Position numbers and translations under genes: made by a program | Source: Gigaspora rosea | Taxonomy: Eukaryota > Glomeromycota > Glomeromycetes > Diversisporales > Gigasporaceae | Length of the DNA stretch: 64,000 nt | Reading direction: 5' to 3' | Assembly: GCA_003550325.1 (NCBI GenBank) | Contig: QKWP01000408.1 | Span: 1 to 64,000 of the forward strand | The notes under the pieces: generated by a model | Databases searched by the model: none | Told to the model about the DNA's origin: nothing | What the model saw: the letters and a program-made list of their open reading frames with translations, nothing else | In this document: in pieces, positions 23,693 through 36,200 of the stretch | How positions within the stretch are numbered: position 1 is the first letter of the stretch | How the letters are laid out: every line of letters begins with the position of its first letter

Positions 23693-24199
23693 TAACTATC
23701 AAAAATCCATAAAAGGATAATTCAACAAATTGAACATGTAATCTAATAAAGTCATCTAATCTCGCAATAATGATCGCCCCGTCATCTGTTGCTTCATTGA
23801 CAGGCTTCTTATCACTTTCTATTGAACAGATAAAAATTTTATTTCTCATTGAACAAAATATTTTACATAAAAGCGTCGCATCAAATAAATTTTTTTAATT
23901 AATTTTTTTAATTAATTTTTTTAATTAATTGTTTTTTTTAATTAATTTTTTTTAAATTTTTTGTGAATGTTCTTTTTGTAATAATCCATAAATATTATAA
24001 ATAACTTTTCGCCATTTAATAATACTAACATTTGGTAGCTCTCATAAATTCAATAGTGCCTAATAAACACACTTGCACAATCAATTAAACAATTGCCCAG
24101 ATAGAATTTTTTGCTTGAGCAACCGAAATAATGTATAAGTACAAAATATATAAAACAAATTAAGCCAAACAATTTTGTTTTATAAAAATTAAAAATTTT

Positions 24200-26350
24200 A
24201 TTTAATAAAGTGTAAACTATATATATAATAGCATGTTATATAATATAAGATTTTATTCTGAACAACTTTTTCTAAGTTAGGCCATGCAAATAAAATTAAT
24301 TGGTTCTCGTAACATCTTAAGACCCAACCAAGGGCACCGGCACTCGGATATTATTGTTATAATCTAAAAAATGTTATATAAATTTTTTAAATACTAAAAC
24401 CTCTTTATATAAAAATATGTATAGTAATCTTAAAAACTATATAAAATAACATTTGACTTTTTTAAAAAAATTCACCCGGCCAGGTTATGAGAACCAATTT
24501 TATTTATATACGTGGCCTTATAAAGATAGATTGTTTTAGTAAAAAAAATGTTTTATAAGAAAAATCAAAAATTTTCAAAGTTAGCACATATAAAACTTTT
24601 TTTGCTAAAACAATCTACTTTTTTAACTAAGCAAAAGTTGTTTAACATAAAATTTTACATATAATACTTAAATGTAAATATAGATTAAATTAGTAAAAAA
24701 AGTTTTGTATGTGCTAACATTGGAAAATTTTTGTTTTTTCATATAAAAAATTTTTTTTACTATTACTATACAATCTAGTAAATTGACCTGTCTAAAAAAT
24801 CTTCACCCAGGTCACCCGAGGGTGGACAATATGCCACCTGGGTGAAAACAGATCTGTCCAAAAAAAGGCACCACCCAGGTTACCCAACAGGTAACCCGAC
24901 AGGTTACCCATTGGGTCACCTGGGTCATATAAAAAAAATTTTCAGGTGGTTAAAATACTTTTAATATAACTAGTGATTTGACTCGGATGGGTGTAACTAG
25001 AGATGGGTTTCATGTGTGCACATGATTCTTTAATCATGCACATAAATGCGCATTAATGCACATATTTCTGAATCATGTACATTTTATCTCATCAAAATTT
25101 TATATAGAAAAATCAAATATAAAATAACTTTCTAATCTATCTGAATATTTCAATTCTGGGTCTGCTCAATTTAATATTTTTGATTGGTTATATCTGAAAA
25201 ATATGATCTAAATAAAGGAAAACTAGCAGAAATATATAAGATGATTATGACTATTATTATGGTTGAAACATTTGAGTAATTATTATATCATTTTTTAATG
25301 CCCTTATTAACACCCTTAAACTATACAAATTGTGAATGTAAATTTTCCAAATTTACTTTTGTTGTTTGATTGCCTAAAATTACAAACTATTTTGGGCTAA
25401 AAAGTTCACGAATTTGAAAACATTTTATATAATGGTCTCATGTTCAAGAATAAGTGCAAGTACAAAAAGACAAATACTCCGCTATAAATAAATCATATGA
25501 TTAATAAAAAAAAGTAAGTATATATATTAGTAAATATCAAAAAAGTTACATCTAGCCAAATATTTAATGATTGATTTCTAGAATTTTTGGTCAGAATTTT
25601 TGCTATTCAGATTATCTGATAATCAACTAATTTTTTCAGTGACTCGTAGTTTTATATCGATCTACCAAAAAGGTTATTAATGAACTAAAACTAATATAGC
25701 AATATAAGGTTTTCTCTTTGCAACACTTATTTTAAAAATTAGTATTTACCAATAAAACTAAGCTGCATACTATCTGTTATTAGATGAAGTTTACAATTAG
25801 CAAATTTGTAAAAATTTATATATATAGGCAAAGAATCAATATATAGTATCTTTATTTAGATATATTATTAATTGTAAAGATAAAAATTAAAAATATTTTT
25901 ATTATATGGTATCTGCATTTTATATAGCATGCGCATTTTATTATAAAATGCGCATTTTTTCATCTCTAATCAATATAAATTGCATTAATTTGTATTGGGT
26001 CACTGCCTGTAGGTGCCCTGTGGGTTGACCACAGGTCACCCATAAGTCAACCCATAAATCATCTGTGGGTCAACCCACAGGTCACCCATGGGTTAACCCA
26101 CCCGTTTTCACCTGGGCTATTACAACTTAGCCTGGATTACCCACCCACCCGTGAGTGACCCAGGTAACACCCATCTGGGTCAAAATACTAGTACAATTTA
26201 TATTTATGATTTAGAAAAGGTTATTCAGAATAAAATTTTACACTATATACTTTGATATTGCTTATTTATTTTTATATTTTACTAGTAAAATTTTATATTT
26301 TATTAGTAAAATTTTAATTTTTAAAAATTAAAATTTTTTTCCTACAAAAT
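24200..26350. repeat. Long AT-rich foldback region with GGGT-ACC clusters
   Basis: Outer arms match in inverted orientation (TTATTCTGAACAACTTTTT near 24252 against AAAAGGTTATTCAGAATAA near 26213). Just inside, each side has a GC-richer cluster of short palindromic words AGGTNACCC / GGGTNACCT (24795-24930 and 25985-26185), well over a dozen in all. A further inverted pair with centre near 24650 uses AGTTAGCACATATAAAACTT. The pattern looks like one large non-autonomous element with subterminal repeat arrays, but exact ends were not fixed. Confidence 0.5.
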
Positions 26351-27690
26351 CATGCGATTTGATTGGCAGAAATCAGGTGCAACAAATTTCTATTCTCTAA
26401 AAATATAATCTAAATTCATTCACTAAAAATTTTTATTAGTTGAAACTAGATTGTCTGCACTGTAGTAGTAGTACTTTTTATTATTATTATCCAATTCAAA
26501 GAACTTTGTAAATAGTTTTGTAGTTCATTTTTGGTGTTATTATTGAAGTTTATTTGTTATTCAATAGAGTTTTTAGCAATACTATATTTATTATTTTGTT
26601 TATTATTAGTATATTGCAATTTGTGCTTTTAGATCTGAATTTGGGTTGGGTCTGGTATGTCTAGTCCAGATATAGATCCAAACTCAAACTCTAAATTTCA
26701 CTAAATTTCAAACTTAAACCAAACTCAAATTTAATTATAAGTTTGGCCTAGATCTGGTTTAAAGTTTGCAAACTGTCTGACTAAGTCTAAATATAAATAT
26801 ATGTATATTTGGATACTAATAAAGTTTACTTAGAGTAAGAAGTAAGTATCAATTAGTAAAATTTAGATAATCATAGCATTTTGTATAATTTTATTAATAA
26901 AATTATTGAAAATGTTATTTGTTATATTAGAATCCTGAAATATATATAGATAGGTCAGATATTAGTTTGCTTATTTTTTGATGTTTTTATACAAATCTTT
27001 TCTATTTATATAATTTTTTGTTTATTTTTGAGGTATTTTCTTCAGATTTTTCTATTTTTGGTAATTTTATAATTAACCTGATCTATCTATGTATATTTTG
27101 GGAACTTGTTATATTGCTTAAAATTTTATTAATTGATTATAACTTTTTGTACTTGATTAGAACCAAAAACTATATCAAATTTATTATTGAATTTTTTAAA
27201 TTAAAGTTTGAAATAATCTCTAACTAGTAGTTTTTGAGTCTTTTAGCCTATTATAAAGAGTATTACTTTAAAGTTTAGTTGTCTTTTACTAAATAAATTT
27301 TCTATAGTTAGTTTTTATAATAACTTTAATAGAGATTTTACAAAGCATAAACCTCTATAAAAGTTATGTATTTATAAAACCTAAAACACAGAAAAATTAT
27401 TTAGTAATAAAAAACTGATCTTTATATATTGACTAGATCTAAGAACTATTAAACAATTTGTTAACTTATATTTTATTTAATAGAATGTTTTCATATACAA
27501 AATTTTTTAAAAAAAAATTTAAAATATTCAATTGTTATTATAAACTCAAGAATTGTAAAATATATAATGTGTTTGAACCCAGGCATTGTTCCAAGCTAAG
27601 GTTTTTAATTGTTTTTTTATTTTAGTTTTTAATTTTATTAAGTTTTAGGATTAGATATTTTTTAAAAAATAAGCTTTTAATTTTTTTGGT
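26351..27690. other. Intergenic, nothing recognised
   Basis: Very AT-rich. Short degenerate repeats of AAACTCAAA/TTTGGTTT type occur near 26640-26780. The open stretch at 27018-27227 is low-complexity and is not supported as a gene. Confidence 0.4.
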
Positions 27691-27699
27691 TATAAATCT

Positions 27700-27978
27700 A
27701 GTATGGGTTTAAATAAATCTAGTACTTGGTATAGTTTAAATAAACTTAGTATCTATTATATGTTTAAATAATAGTACCTGGTATAAATTTAAATAAACTT
27801 AGTACTTAATAGGTTGAAATAAATTTGGTACTTAGTATAGGTTCAAATAAATCTAACATTTGGTATAGGTTTAAATAAACTCAATATCTGATATAAATTT
27901 AAATAAATCTAAAATCTGGTATAAGTTTAAATAAATCTAGTATTCAGTATAGGTTTAAATAAACCTAGTATCTAATAT
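27700..27978. repeat. Minisatellite, about 31-bp unit, left part
   Basis: About nine imperfect copies of a unit like TTTAAATAAATCTAGTATCT then GGTATAGG. The array stops abruptly at the outer transposon end near 27978 and resumes at about 31105-31210 with the same unit and phase. It was therefore one array before insertion. Confidence 0.85.
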
Positions 27979-28012
27979 GGAGTGTCTACAATTAAAAGGG
28001 CCCATATATATA

Positions 28013-30797
28013 AGGGAGCCAGGGTATTATGGCGAAGGAGGGTATTATGGCGAATTTGTAATATCTTGCGATCCCGTGATTCAAATCAGATGATTTTTCA
28101 CCATTTGAATTGTCTCAATAAGACAATTCGAATGATATAAAAATTATCTGATTTGAACTGCTGGATCACAAGATAAGAAAGAATAAGAAAGACAGATAAC
28201 AAATTGGGTATTATGACGAACTACCGATTATGCATTGTAACGAAACATGCATTGAATATTGCGAAAAACTATTTATTAATTAAACAGGTTTACTTAAGTA
28301 CTTTAATTAAATATCACGTATCATAATGAAATCGGGTTAAAATGAAATAGGGGTTTCTATTTAACTCTCTAAAACCCACTTATACTTGTTATAAACTCTA
28401 CTCCAAAAACTAAAAAATGTGAGCTAAAAATCTTTATTTTTTGACGGTCTGTTAATTGTTTTATTTCATTTTAATCAGTCAAAATTAAACGATTAATGTA
28501 ATTTACATCGCGCGTTTTAGTTTAGAACATTCGCATTTTTTTTTTTTAGATCGTGTTTTGTAATAACTAATCAAATTTCAATAATTTAGATCAGTGATCA
28601 ATATTTACTTGTACATTCTTATAAAGATAATGATAATTTTATCTAACTATTATAGTTTAAATAAAGTGCATATTACAGTAAAATTTGCCACGATACTTTC
28701 AAGAATTATAATAAACCAATATGCTACCAGTTTCTTATCTTAATTGGCAAAAAACTATTCGAGCAGCGCTTGATGAATTAAATAATTACCCTTCTGATTC
28801 TACATGCCCAAGTGTTAATAAATTTGCAAAGAGCTTTGGGATCCCAGAAACCACTCTTCGACGTGTTGTAAAAAACAATGGACCTCTTAATCGTTCAGGC
28901 CCACCAACTATACTTACCGAGCATGAAGAAACTCAACTTGCAGGTTATTGTATTAATGTACAAAGACTCGGGTTTGGTCTAACAAGATCTGGTGTTAACC
29001 ATTGTATAATGGAGATCTTGAGGCTAAACAAGCGAACACACCCTTTTGGGAATAGTGGGCTGGGTCCAGATTGGTGGGCACGTTTCTTAAGGGATCACCT
29101 GAGCTATCATTTGCACACCTCAAGAATTATCGGAAGCACGTGCCCAACGAACCAATGTGACTATTGTAAAGGATTACTTTGAAAAACTTGGTAATATCAT
29201 TGATGAAAATTCACTTACCTCCACACAGATTTGGAATATGGACGAAACTAGTTTCATCCTTATTCCTAAATCTAAAAAAGTTGTTGCGCAAAAAGGTGCA
29301 TGCCAAGTTCACAAAGTGGCACATGGAAATACCCACGATCATATTTCTGTAGTGCCAACTATTTCGGCTGCTGAGTCATGTATACCATCTTTACTAATCT
29401 ATAAAGGTGTTCGTGCAATTCCCGGTCTATTGGAAGGTGCACCTCCCAGAGGCGTTATGGGTTTCACAGATACTGGATACATGTGTGAGGATCTTTTCAA
29501 ATGTATCTCAACCATTTCATTAATTCTACTCCACCTATGCGTCCAGTTTTATTGATTCTTGACGGGCACAAAAGTCACATTAACTATATGAGTGTCAACT
29601 TTTGTTACAACAATAACATCCTTCTTTTTGCATTACTACCTCATACAATGCACGTTTTACAGCTATCCGAAATTCCATTTGCTAAATTAAAAAAAGAGTA
29701 TGGTAAAACGTGCGATAAATATCATAACAATAATAACAGCAAAATAGTAACAAAGCATACCTTTGCAAAGATTCTTGGTCCCGTTTTTGCTGAAACTTAT
29801 ACCCGTTAGCTATTCGTAATGCTTACAAAACTACTGGGATATGGCTCTTTAATCCTAGTGCGATTAGTGAGGATCGTTTAGATCCTTCTTTGGCAACTGA
29901 ACAATTTACTTCAAATAACTTACCTGTTGTTCAGTTGACCAGTACAACTCTAACATCACCACCACTTGCATGACCAAATCATTCTCATTCCACTCGCCTA
30001 AATTTAGAAGAAACTAATATTTTACTTAGGAATGAGAATGATTTGTTAAAATCCCAGGTTGCAAAATTAAGTGAGAAGTTGAAAACGTATAAGAGCCCTG
30101 GAACATGTGCATTGCGCTTGGCACTTAAGTATCCCATTTCGCAGGCTCAAAATTCGCAAGAGACATCTAAATCCACATCATCTAAAAAAAAGAAAAAAAA
30201 CACTCCCTTTTGCTCGATTATTGACGAATGAAGAAAGTTGGCGTTAAATAAAAGAGCTAAATGACGAAGCTGAACGAAAAGCTGAAGAGATTAGGCAAAA
30301 AAAAGAGATCGCAGCTCAAAGAAAAGAAGCAGCAGCTAAAAAAAAGCTGCAACGGCCCAAAAAAAGCTGAAACGGCCCAAAAAAAAGCTGAAACAGCCTC
30401 AAAAAAAGCTGAAACGGGCCAAAAAAAAGCTGCAACGGCCCAAAAAAAGCTGCAACAGCCCAAAAACAGGAAGTAGCCAATCGAAAAAGGGGCCGACCAA
30501 AGGCTAAATCTAATTTAGAAAATGAATCGGGTTAGGGAAAAGGTGAAAAAAATTTTTTTTACTACCAAAATTAAATTCGCCATAATACCCCCTTCGATCA
30601 AAATTCTGGATTTATAATACGTTGCACATGATGATGATCTTTTAGTCGATCCCGATTTTTATGCTTCTTTTTTTTTTATTGATATATTCTTGAATGCATT
30701 ATATATCAATAATGATAAATATTTGGGTGCTAATGTGAATTAATAAAACATTTTTATAATAGCAACTTTAACTTCACCATAATACCCCTGGCTCCCT
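28013..30797 (+). mobile_element. Pogo-type (Tc1/mariner) transposon, decayed
   Basis: The 2785-bp element has ends AGGGAGCCAGGGTATTATGG and the complement of AGGGAGCCAGGGGTATTATG. TA lies on each side (28011-28012, 30798-30799). A second copy of GGGTATTATGGCGAA follows the left end (about 28040) and pairs with TTCGCCATAATACCC near 30575, giving double terminal binding sites. A roughly 100-bp palindrome sits at 28063-28174. It encodes the transposase described separately. Left-end sequence near 28360-28480 resembles 39810-39950, suggesting another relic copy there. Confidence 0.88.
28721..30535 (+). pseudogene. Pogo/jerky-like transposase, multiple frameshifts
   Basis: The ATG at 28721 begins an N-terminal helix-turn-helix of psq/CENP-B type (FAKSFGIPETTLRRVV) followed by a second HTH (TEHEETQLAGYC..). 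Two small shifts at 29096-29115 lead into the DDE domain: first Asp in WNMDETSF (29241), second in LILDGHKSH (29561), and the third acidic site in the LQLSEIPFAKLKKEY region, where the common Pro-Leu-Asp is altered. Further breaks occur near 29498 and 29809 (TAG). The tail (30043-30535) is a Lys/Glu/Ala coiled coil with five to six repeats of KKAETAQ and an AT-hook, KRGRPKAK, near 30485-30510. It is not functional. The intact protein would cut and paste the element at TA sites. Confidence 0.85.
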
Positions 30798-31104
30798 TAT
30801 ATTTTATTTTGAGATATTTGAGTTTAATTATTTGTTTTGATTTTTAGACTGATCTGAGATCAATTAAATTTCATGATATTAATTGATTAAAGATGGCAGG
30901 TGACTATTGAGTAAACTCATGACATGTTGGCTTTATGCAGACTCATGCAATTTTTTTTTTTACATTATCTTGATTTTTTATTATGTAAATCAACTTTCAT
31001 TTATAATTAAAAAGTCAATCATATCAAAATTTATATGAATCTAATGAAAACTCATTTTTCAAAAAATGTATAAATGGGCCCTTTTAATTGGGACACCCTA
31101 TATA

Positions 31105-31210
31105 GTTTTAAATAAATCTAGTATTTGGTATAGGTTTAAATAAATATGGTACTTAGTATAGATCAAATAAACCTACTACTTGATAAAGGTTTAAATAAAC
31201 TCAGCATAGG
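31105..31210. repeat. Minisatellite, about 31-bp unit, right part
   Basis: Three to four further units of the array at 27700-27978 (TTTAAATAAATCTAGTATTT then GGTATAGG) continue after the outer transposon. Confidence 0.8.
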
Positions 31211-31298
31211 TTTTTATTTAAAATTCTATCAGAGTTTAAAATTTTAGTTAAAGATTTGTTAAAGTTAAAATTTTTTTAATTGTATTTATATATGTATT

Positions 31299-31440
31299 GT
31301 TTTTTTATTTTTTTTTCTTTCTCAAATTCTTTCTTTTTTTTTCTCTTTCTTTTTTTCTCTTTCTCTATCTATTTCTTTCTTTTTTTTTCTTTTTTCTCTC
31401 TTTTTTTCTCTTTCTTTTTTCTCTCTTAGCTTTTGTAAAT
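31299..31440 (+). repeat. Polypyrimidine tract
   Basis: About 140 bases of almost pure T and C, mostly TTTCTTTTT and CTCTTTCT words. It is simple-sequence DNA able to form triplex structures and is not a gene, although it stays open as Phe/Leu/Ser codons. Confidence 0.85.
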
Positions 31441-31583
31441 TTTTTTTTAAATATTACTTTTAAAGTATTACTTTTGAAATATTAATTTGCTAATATAATT
31501 TTAAAATTTGTAATATAGACCTATTATGGGATTTAGATAATTAATAATTCTGGGTGTTCTCAAGCAATATACTGATATGATTA

Positions 31584-32995
31584 CAGTCTCTCTCTATAAT
31601 CACCAAGTTGGTCGCACTCTGTTTTGGTTATTGTATAGAGGTATAACTATAACTAAAATACCTTGTTATGGTTACATGGCCAAAGGCCAATAAGTAATAT
31701 ATTTGTACATATTTGAAATACTATTCAAAAATTTAAAATATTTAATAGTGGATAACTTTTGATCCAGTGGCCCAATTTGGATAAAATGACTACCAGATTG
31801 TTTGACTCAATGAGTCAATTCTGAAGAGTCCAAAATCATCCAAATCTAATTACAAAATATAAGATCATTAAGAATTTTTTACTCAAATGTTAATCAATTT
31901 TTAAACATATGAAGTGATACAAATCCTTAAGAGTAGGGTATCTTAGATCACATTACTCATATATAATTTCATGCAAATCACGGAACTCAGCCCTTATAAA
32001 AGATCACACAAACTCATAATCTTTAAAAATTTTTCGCAACGGTTTAATGTTGTCAAAAAAAACTGTTTTTTGATCGTTCAAAGGCTCGTGCACTCAACTG
32101 TAAGTCAGTTTCTATTAGCAAGTTGGGTTAAAAAAGATTTTATTTAGAAATAAGGCAAAGTTAACTTTGCTCATCCGGCCTTAAAAATGTGCATCTCAAG
32201 CAAACTTTTCTAAAAAATAAATATTTTCTTTAAATTTTACAAATAACAACTTCGATAGCTTGTTTATACTTAATTATGTTGCAAAAGGTCATGGCGTTTA
32301 CGAATTTTTGGAAGTTTACTAGTGACTCTTCGTGAAAAATATGGTTATTAATAATCTATTTATAGATTATATGGTATATTGTAGCTGTATTAAAACATGG
32401 TAGATAGTCTATTTAGATAGTCGAAAAAGCTAAAATTTTTGATTGTAATGCTTGTAATAATTTTGCAAAACATTTTATTAATATAATTATTTAGTATTAT
32501 ATTAATTAAAATAAAAAAATAGTTATAACTTCAAAGATATTTAGTTTTTGTATGTACATATTGTAGTAAATATAAATTATTTTGATTGGACAAAATCTAT
32601 TTTTAGTTTGTACATCAGTGATCTACAACTTGCAGTTATGCCGTTATTTTGCTATATCATAGATCACATAAGATACCCTACCCTTAACAATCTCAGGAGC
32701 TTGTAATTGGATTTTAACAATCTTGGACTCATTGAGATGAACATTTTGGTGGTTGTTTTATTCAAGTTGGGCCACTACATTAAAGTTATTTACTATATAT
32801 AGTCAAAATTAGTGATTATAATAAGGGTTTATTATTAATATAATTGATAAAAAATCAAAATTTTTTGGTGATAGTGATTATAAGTGATTTATGACTATAT
32901 GAGGTTTTTTACTATATTTAAGTCTGTTGCACAATATTGGGTGCTTATATAGAGGTGTGACTTTATGGGTATAACTATAGAGAGGTCAGACTGTA
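31584..32995. mobile_element. Foldback element with CAGTCT termini, TA-type
   Basis: The left CAGTCTCTCTCTATAATCAC and the right end, complement of CAGTCTGACCTCTCTATAG, are preceded and followed by TA. Inner arms also pair: TATCTTAGATCACATTACTC near 31950 and the inverted GATCACATAAGATACCCTAC near 32660. Each arm carries a decayed copy of the palindromic module (31755-31850 and 32690-32780). No ORF. TIR words with TCTCTCTA also occur near 49730. Confidence 0.65.
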
Positions 32996-33257
32996 GTTAA
33001 AAATAAAAATAATCTTATTCCTAAAGTTAAATAACTATATGCTAAACAAAAAATTGATATTTTTACTAAATATAAATTTGTTATCATTTTTATATTACTT
33101 TAATACAATTCTTTTATTTGAATATAATACATAAACTTTTAGATAAAACACTTCCAAGCCCCATATATTGACAAGTTTAAACAATTAAATTCAAAATTTC
33201 AATAAGTTGCAATCTATATAGTAATTTGAATAAAAAAGTTTTTAAAAGGTTACAATT

Positions 33258-36200
33258 TCAATAATTTGCAACTCTATAGGAAGCATATTTATCATTACTT
33301 TCAAAACTACTCATACTAGGTGGAACAACTCTATTTTCTATATCAAATCTATCTTCGTCTTCTTTAATAATACCCCAAACCTTGCTTGGTTTTGGACCCA
33401 TAAATAATTCCATGATAGCTCCTTTTGCAATATCTGAATGTCTAAACCATGTTTTTCTCCAATTTATACCATTAATCTTCACACTTTGAACATATGGATT
33501 TACGTGATTTTCTTCAATTGTTAAATTATAAGCTAAAATTGTAAATGCTATGTCCGATGAGAGTTTTATTGTTACTTGATCAAAATGTGGTGAGTTTATT
33601 AGATATACATCTGTGCCAGCTCTATTATTTTTTATGCAAAAAGAATATTATTAAATTAATAAAAAGGATATGAAGATATACAGTGATAAGTAATTATTCA
33701 TAACTCACAGTGGATATAATCCCATTGCATTAAAAGCAAACCAACTTCCCATTGCTCCTGAGTCATCATTCCCTATTCAATAAGAAAAATAAAATACAAA
33801 TTATTTATTTATTCAGTATAGTAATAATTTATAACATACCTGGAATTCCATTCTGACCACTTCCAAAATTAGTTCTTAAAATATCTCTTATAACATCAAC
33901 ACTTTTATATTGCTTTCCAATAAAATGATATAAACAAACATGAAAAAAATCCGGTTCATTTCCTATGTTATAGTAACTAGTTAGATAGGACTTATTAGAG
34001 AATGTTTTGTCAAGTCGTTCTTCAAAAAGTTTTGGACCGCCAGATAATTCAATTAATCTTTTTACATCTAGATTTGCAATAATAAAAATAGAAATAATAG
34101 CGAATAGTTGAATAGTTGGTAATAATTATAAGAATAACCAATCCGATGAAATAACCTGACAGAATATTGCAAAAAATAATACTTGTACACCAGTACATGA
34201 CTTTTATAAAAGTACATACCAAAAGGTATATCCAAACTATATTCCCATGAAGAACCTTCATAAAATACATAATTGCCTCCAAGTGTTTTTAAAACGTCTA
34301 TTTCTGTATAAAATGTGCCATTTCTATATCTTGGTACGATAAATCCTTTTGTACCTTTTTACCAATAAAATTTATAAGTGTCTAATGTATAAGATGAAAA
34401 TAAATTATTTTCTAAATATTTATTTACCATTAAAAGTTTTATTAGAATACCATAGATTTTCCCAACTTCTCGCCCGACTTTTATATTTCATATAGTCATC
34501 ATATTTACCTATTCCTTTAAATAAATAAATTATGTTATAATAAAATCATACAAAAGATTCAAACTTTTATTTTTTTTTCACCTTTAGCAACAAGACTGAT
34601 ACTATAATCGTTAGCAGAATACTCTATAGTTCTGCTACAATGTGAATGTGCATATGGTGTTCTAAGAAATCCATAAAAAGGTATATAACCATGTTGTTTA
34701 TAATATTTTAAAAATAATCGGCCCTCATATAAGCCTCGACCCTTCGGATCTACTTCTGCGTCCTTTATTAAAGCTTCGTAAGCAAGATCCCAATCTATTA
34801 TTTTAGTACCTAATTTTTTTAAATAAGCTTCAGCCTATTACAATATAAATTGATAAAATAAAGTAAGACATTATATCATTTTAGAAGAAAGTCATAAATG
34901 ATTTAAACCTTACCACAACCATATCAGCGTTAGATCCACCTTGTGTAATCCCATTTTCTAATCCGCTTCTTCCATCAGGCATAAAGCCTTCATTTTTATA
35001 TATATCAATTAATGATCTAACAATTTCTACGGCTCGTTCTTGTTGGAAAAGTGTAAATAATGGATTTGATGTTCTAAATTTACAATTTATAATCATGAAT
35101 TCTTTTATTGCCATATTACAATATTCATGTCATCTTTTAAATATATGAAGTTATTAATCTACCTAAAAGTATCCCACTATTTTATTAATTACTTGATTAG
35201 TATTTTTAATTTTAGTTTGCTTTTAAAGTTTATAAAAAGAAATAGCATACTAAGGTGTAAAAATCTCCATAATGTGGTATCATGTTACTATTGTTATCGT
35301 ATGATACCCATTTTGGATTCTCGCCAGTTCTATAAACATAAATTTTTTAAGTAAAAAAAATTATTATAAATAATTTTAAAATGCATACCTATTACTAGGG
35401 ATAATCATGGTTCTGTATAAACTACTATAAAAAATAGTTTTTAAATCATCAGTTCCTCCTTCGACATATATCTTTTCTAACTCTGTTTGCCAGGCTTTTA
35501 CAGCTTCTTGTTTAGTTGATTCAAAATCCCAATCAGGTATTTCATTTTCAGCATTCTTACAAGCTTGATCAACTGAGATAAATGAAATTCCAACTCTCGA
35601 TATGATTACGGGATTTTTAGTAATATTAAAAGTTAAAATAGCACCATTAATACCATTAAAATAAGTTGTTCCATCAAAATAATCAGAAAATTTTTGAGAT
35701 TTATAACTCTTCCAAGTCTCAAATGCTATAGCATTGGTATTAAATTGAGAGCAAAAGTAAACTACATAGGGACCTCCTCTGTTCCAACCGCCGCTATAAC
35801 GGCCTGCGCCTTTTATCTGGTTAGCTGAGATAAATTGTATTGATCCACCACGATATCTCGAAGTAGATCTAAAATATTATTGATAATTTTTATAGATATT
35901 AATAATAATTATAATAATGAAATAATAATAATAAACGCATTTTATCTATTGATAGAAAAATACCTAAATCCAATAGCAAGACTATGAGATAAATCAATAA
36001 TAACTTTAGACTTTTCTTGAAATGAAGGAAAAGAATATCGATGAAGACCTGTTCTTCTACTAGCAGTTAATTCAACAGTAATATTATAACGTTTTAATCC
36101 AAATTTTGAATAACCAACTTCAAAATGTTCAAAAGATCGTTCAGAAGAAAAGTGACGTAGATTAAGTGGATCTTTATATGAATCTATTACAGGAAATAGA

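Larger units (their letters stand above)
27979..31104. mobile_element. Outer TIR element split by a pogo transposon
   Basis: The left end GAGTGTCTACAATTAAAAGG then GCCCAT (27980-28004) pairs with the complement ATGGGCCCTTTTAATTGGGA then CACCC (about 31075-31103). Neighbouring bases are TA-rich, consistent with Tc1/mariner-type targeting, though the duplication length is ambiguous in this AT context. Its own sequence is short (about 27979-28012 and 30800-31104), so it is a MITE; the rest is the pogo insertion. Confidence 0.7.

Noticed and set aside
31297..31485. Phe/Leu-rich frame resembling a membrane protein
   Set aside because: It is a polypyrimidine tract read as codons.
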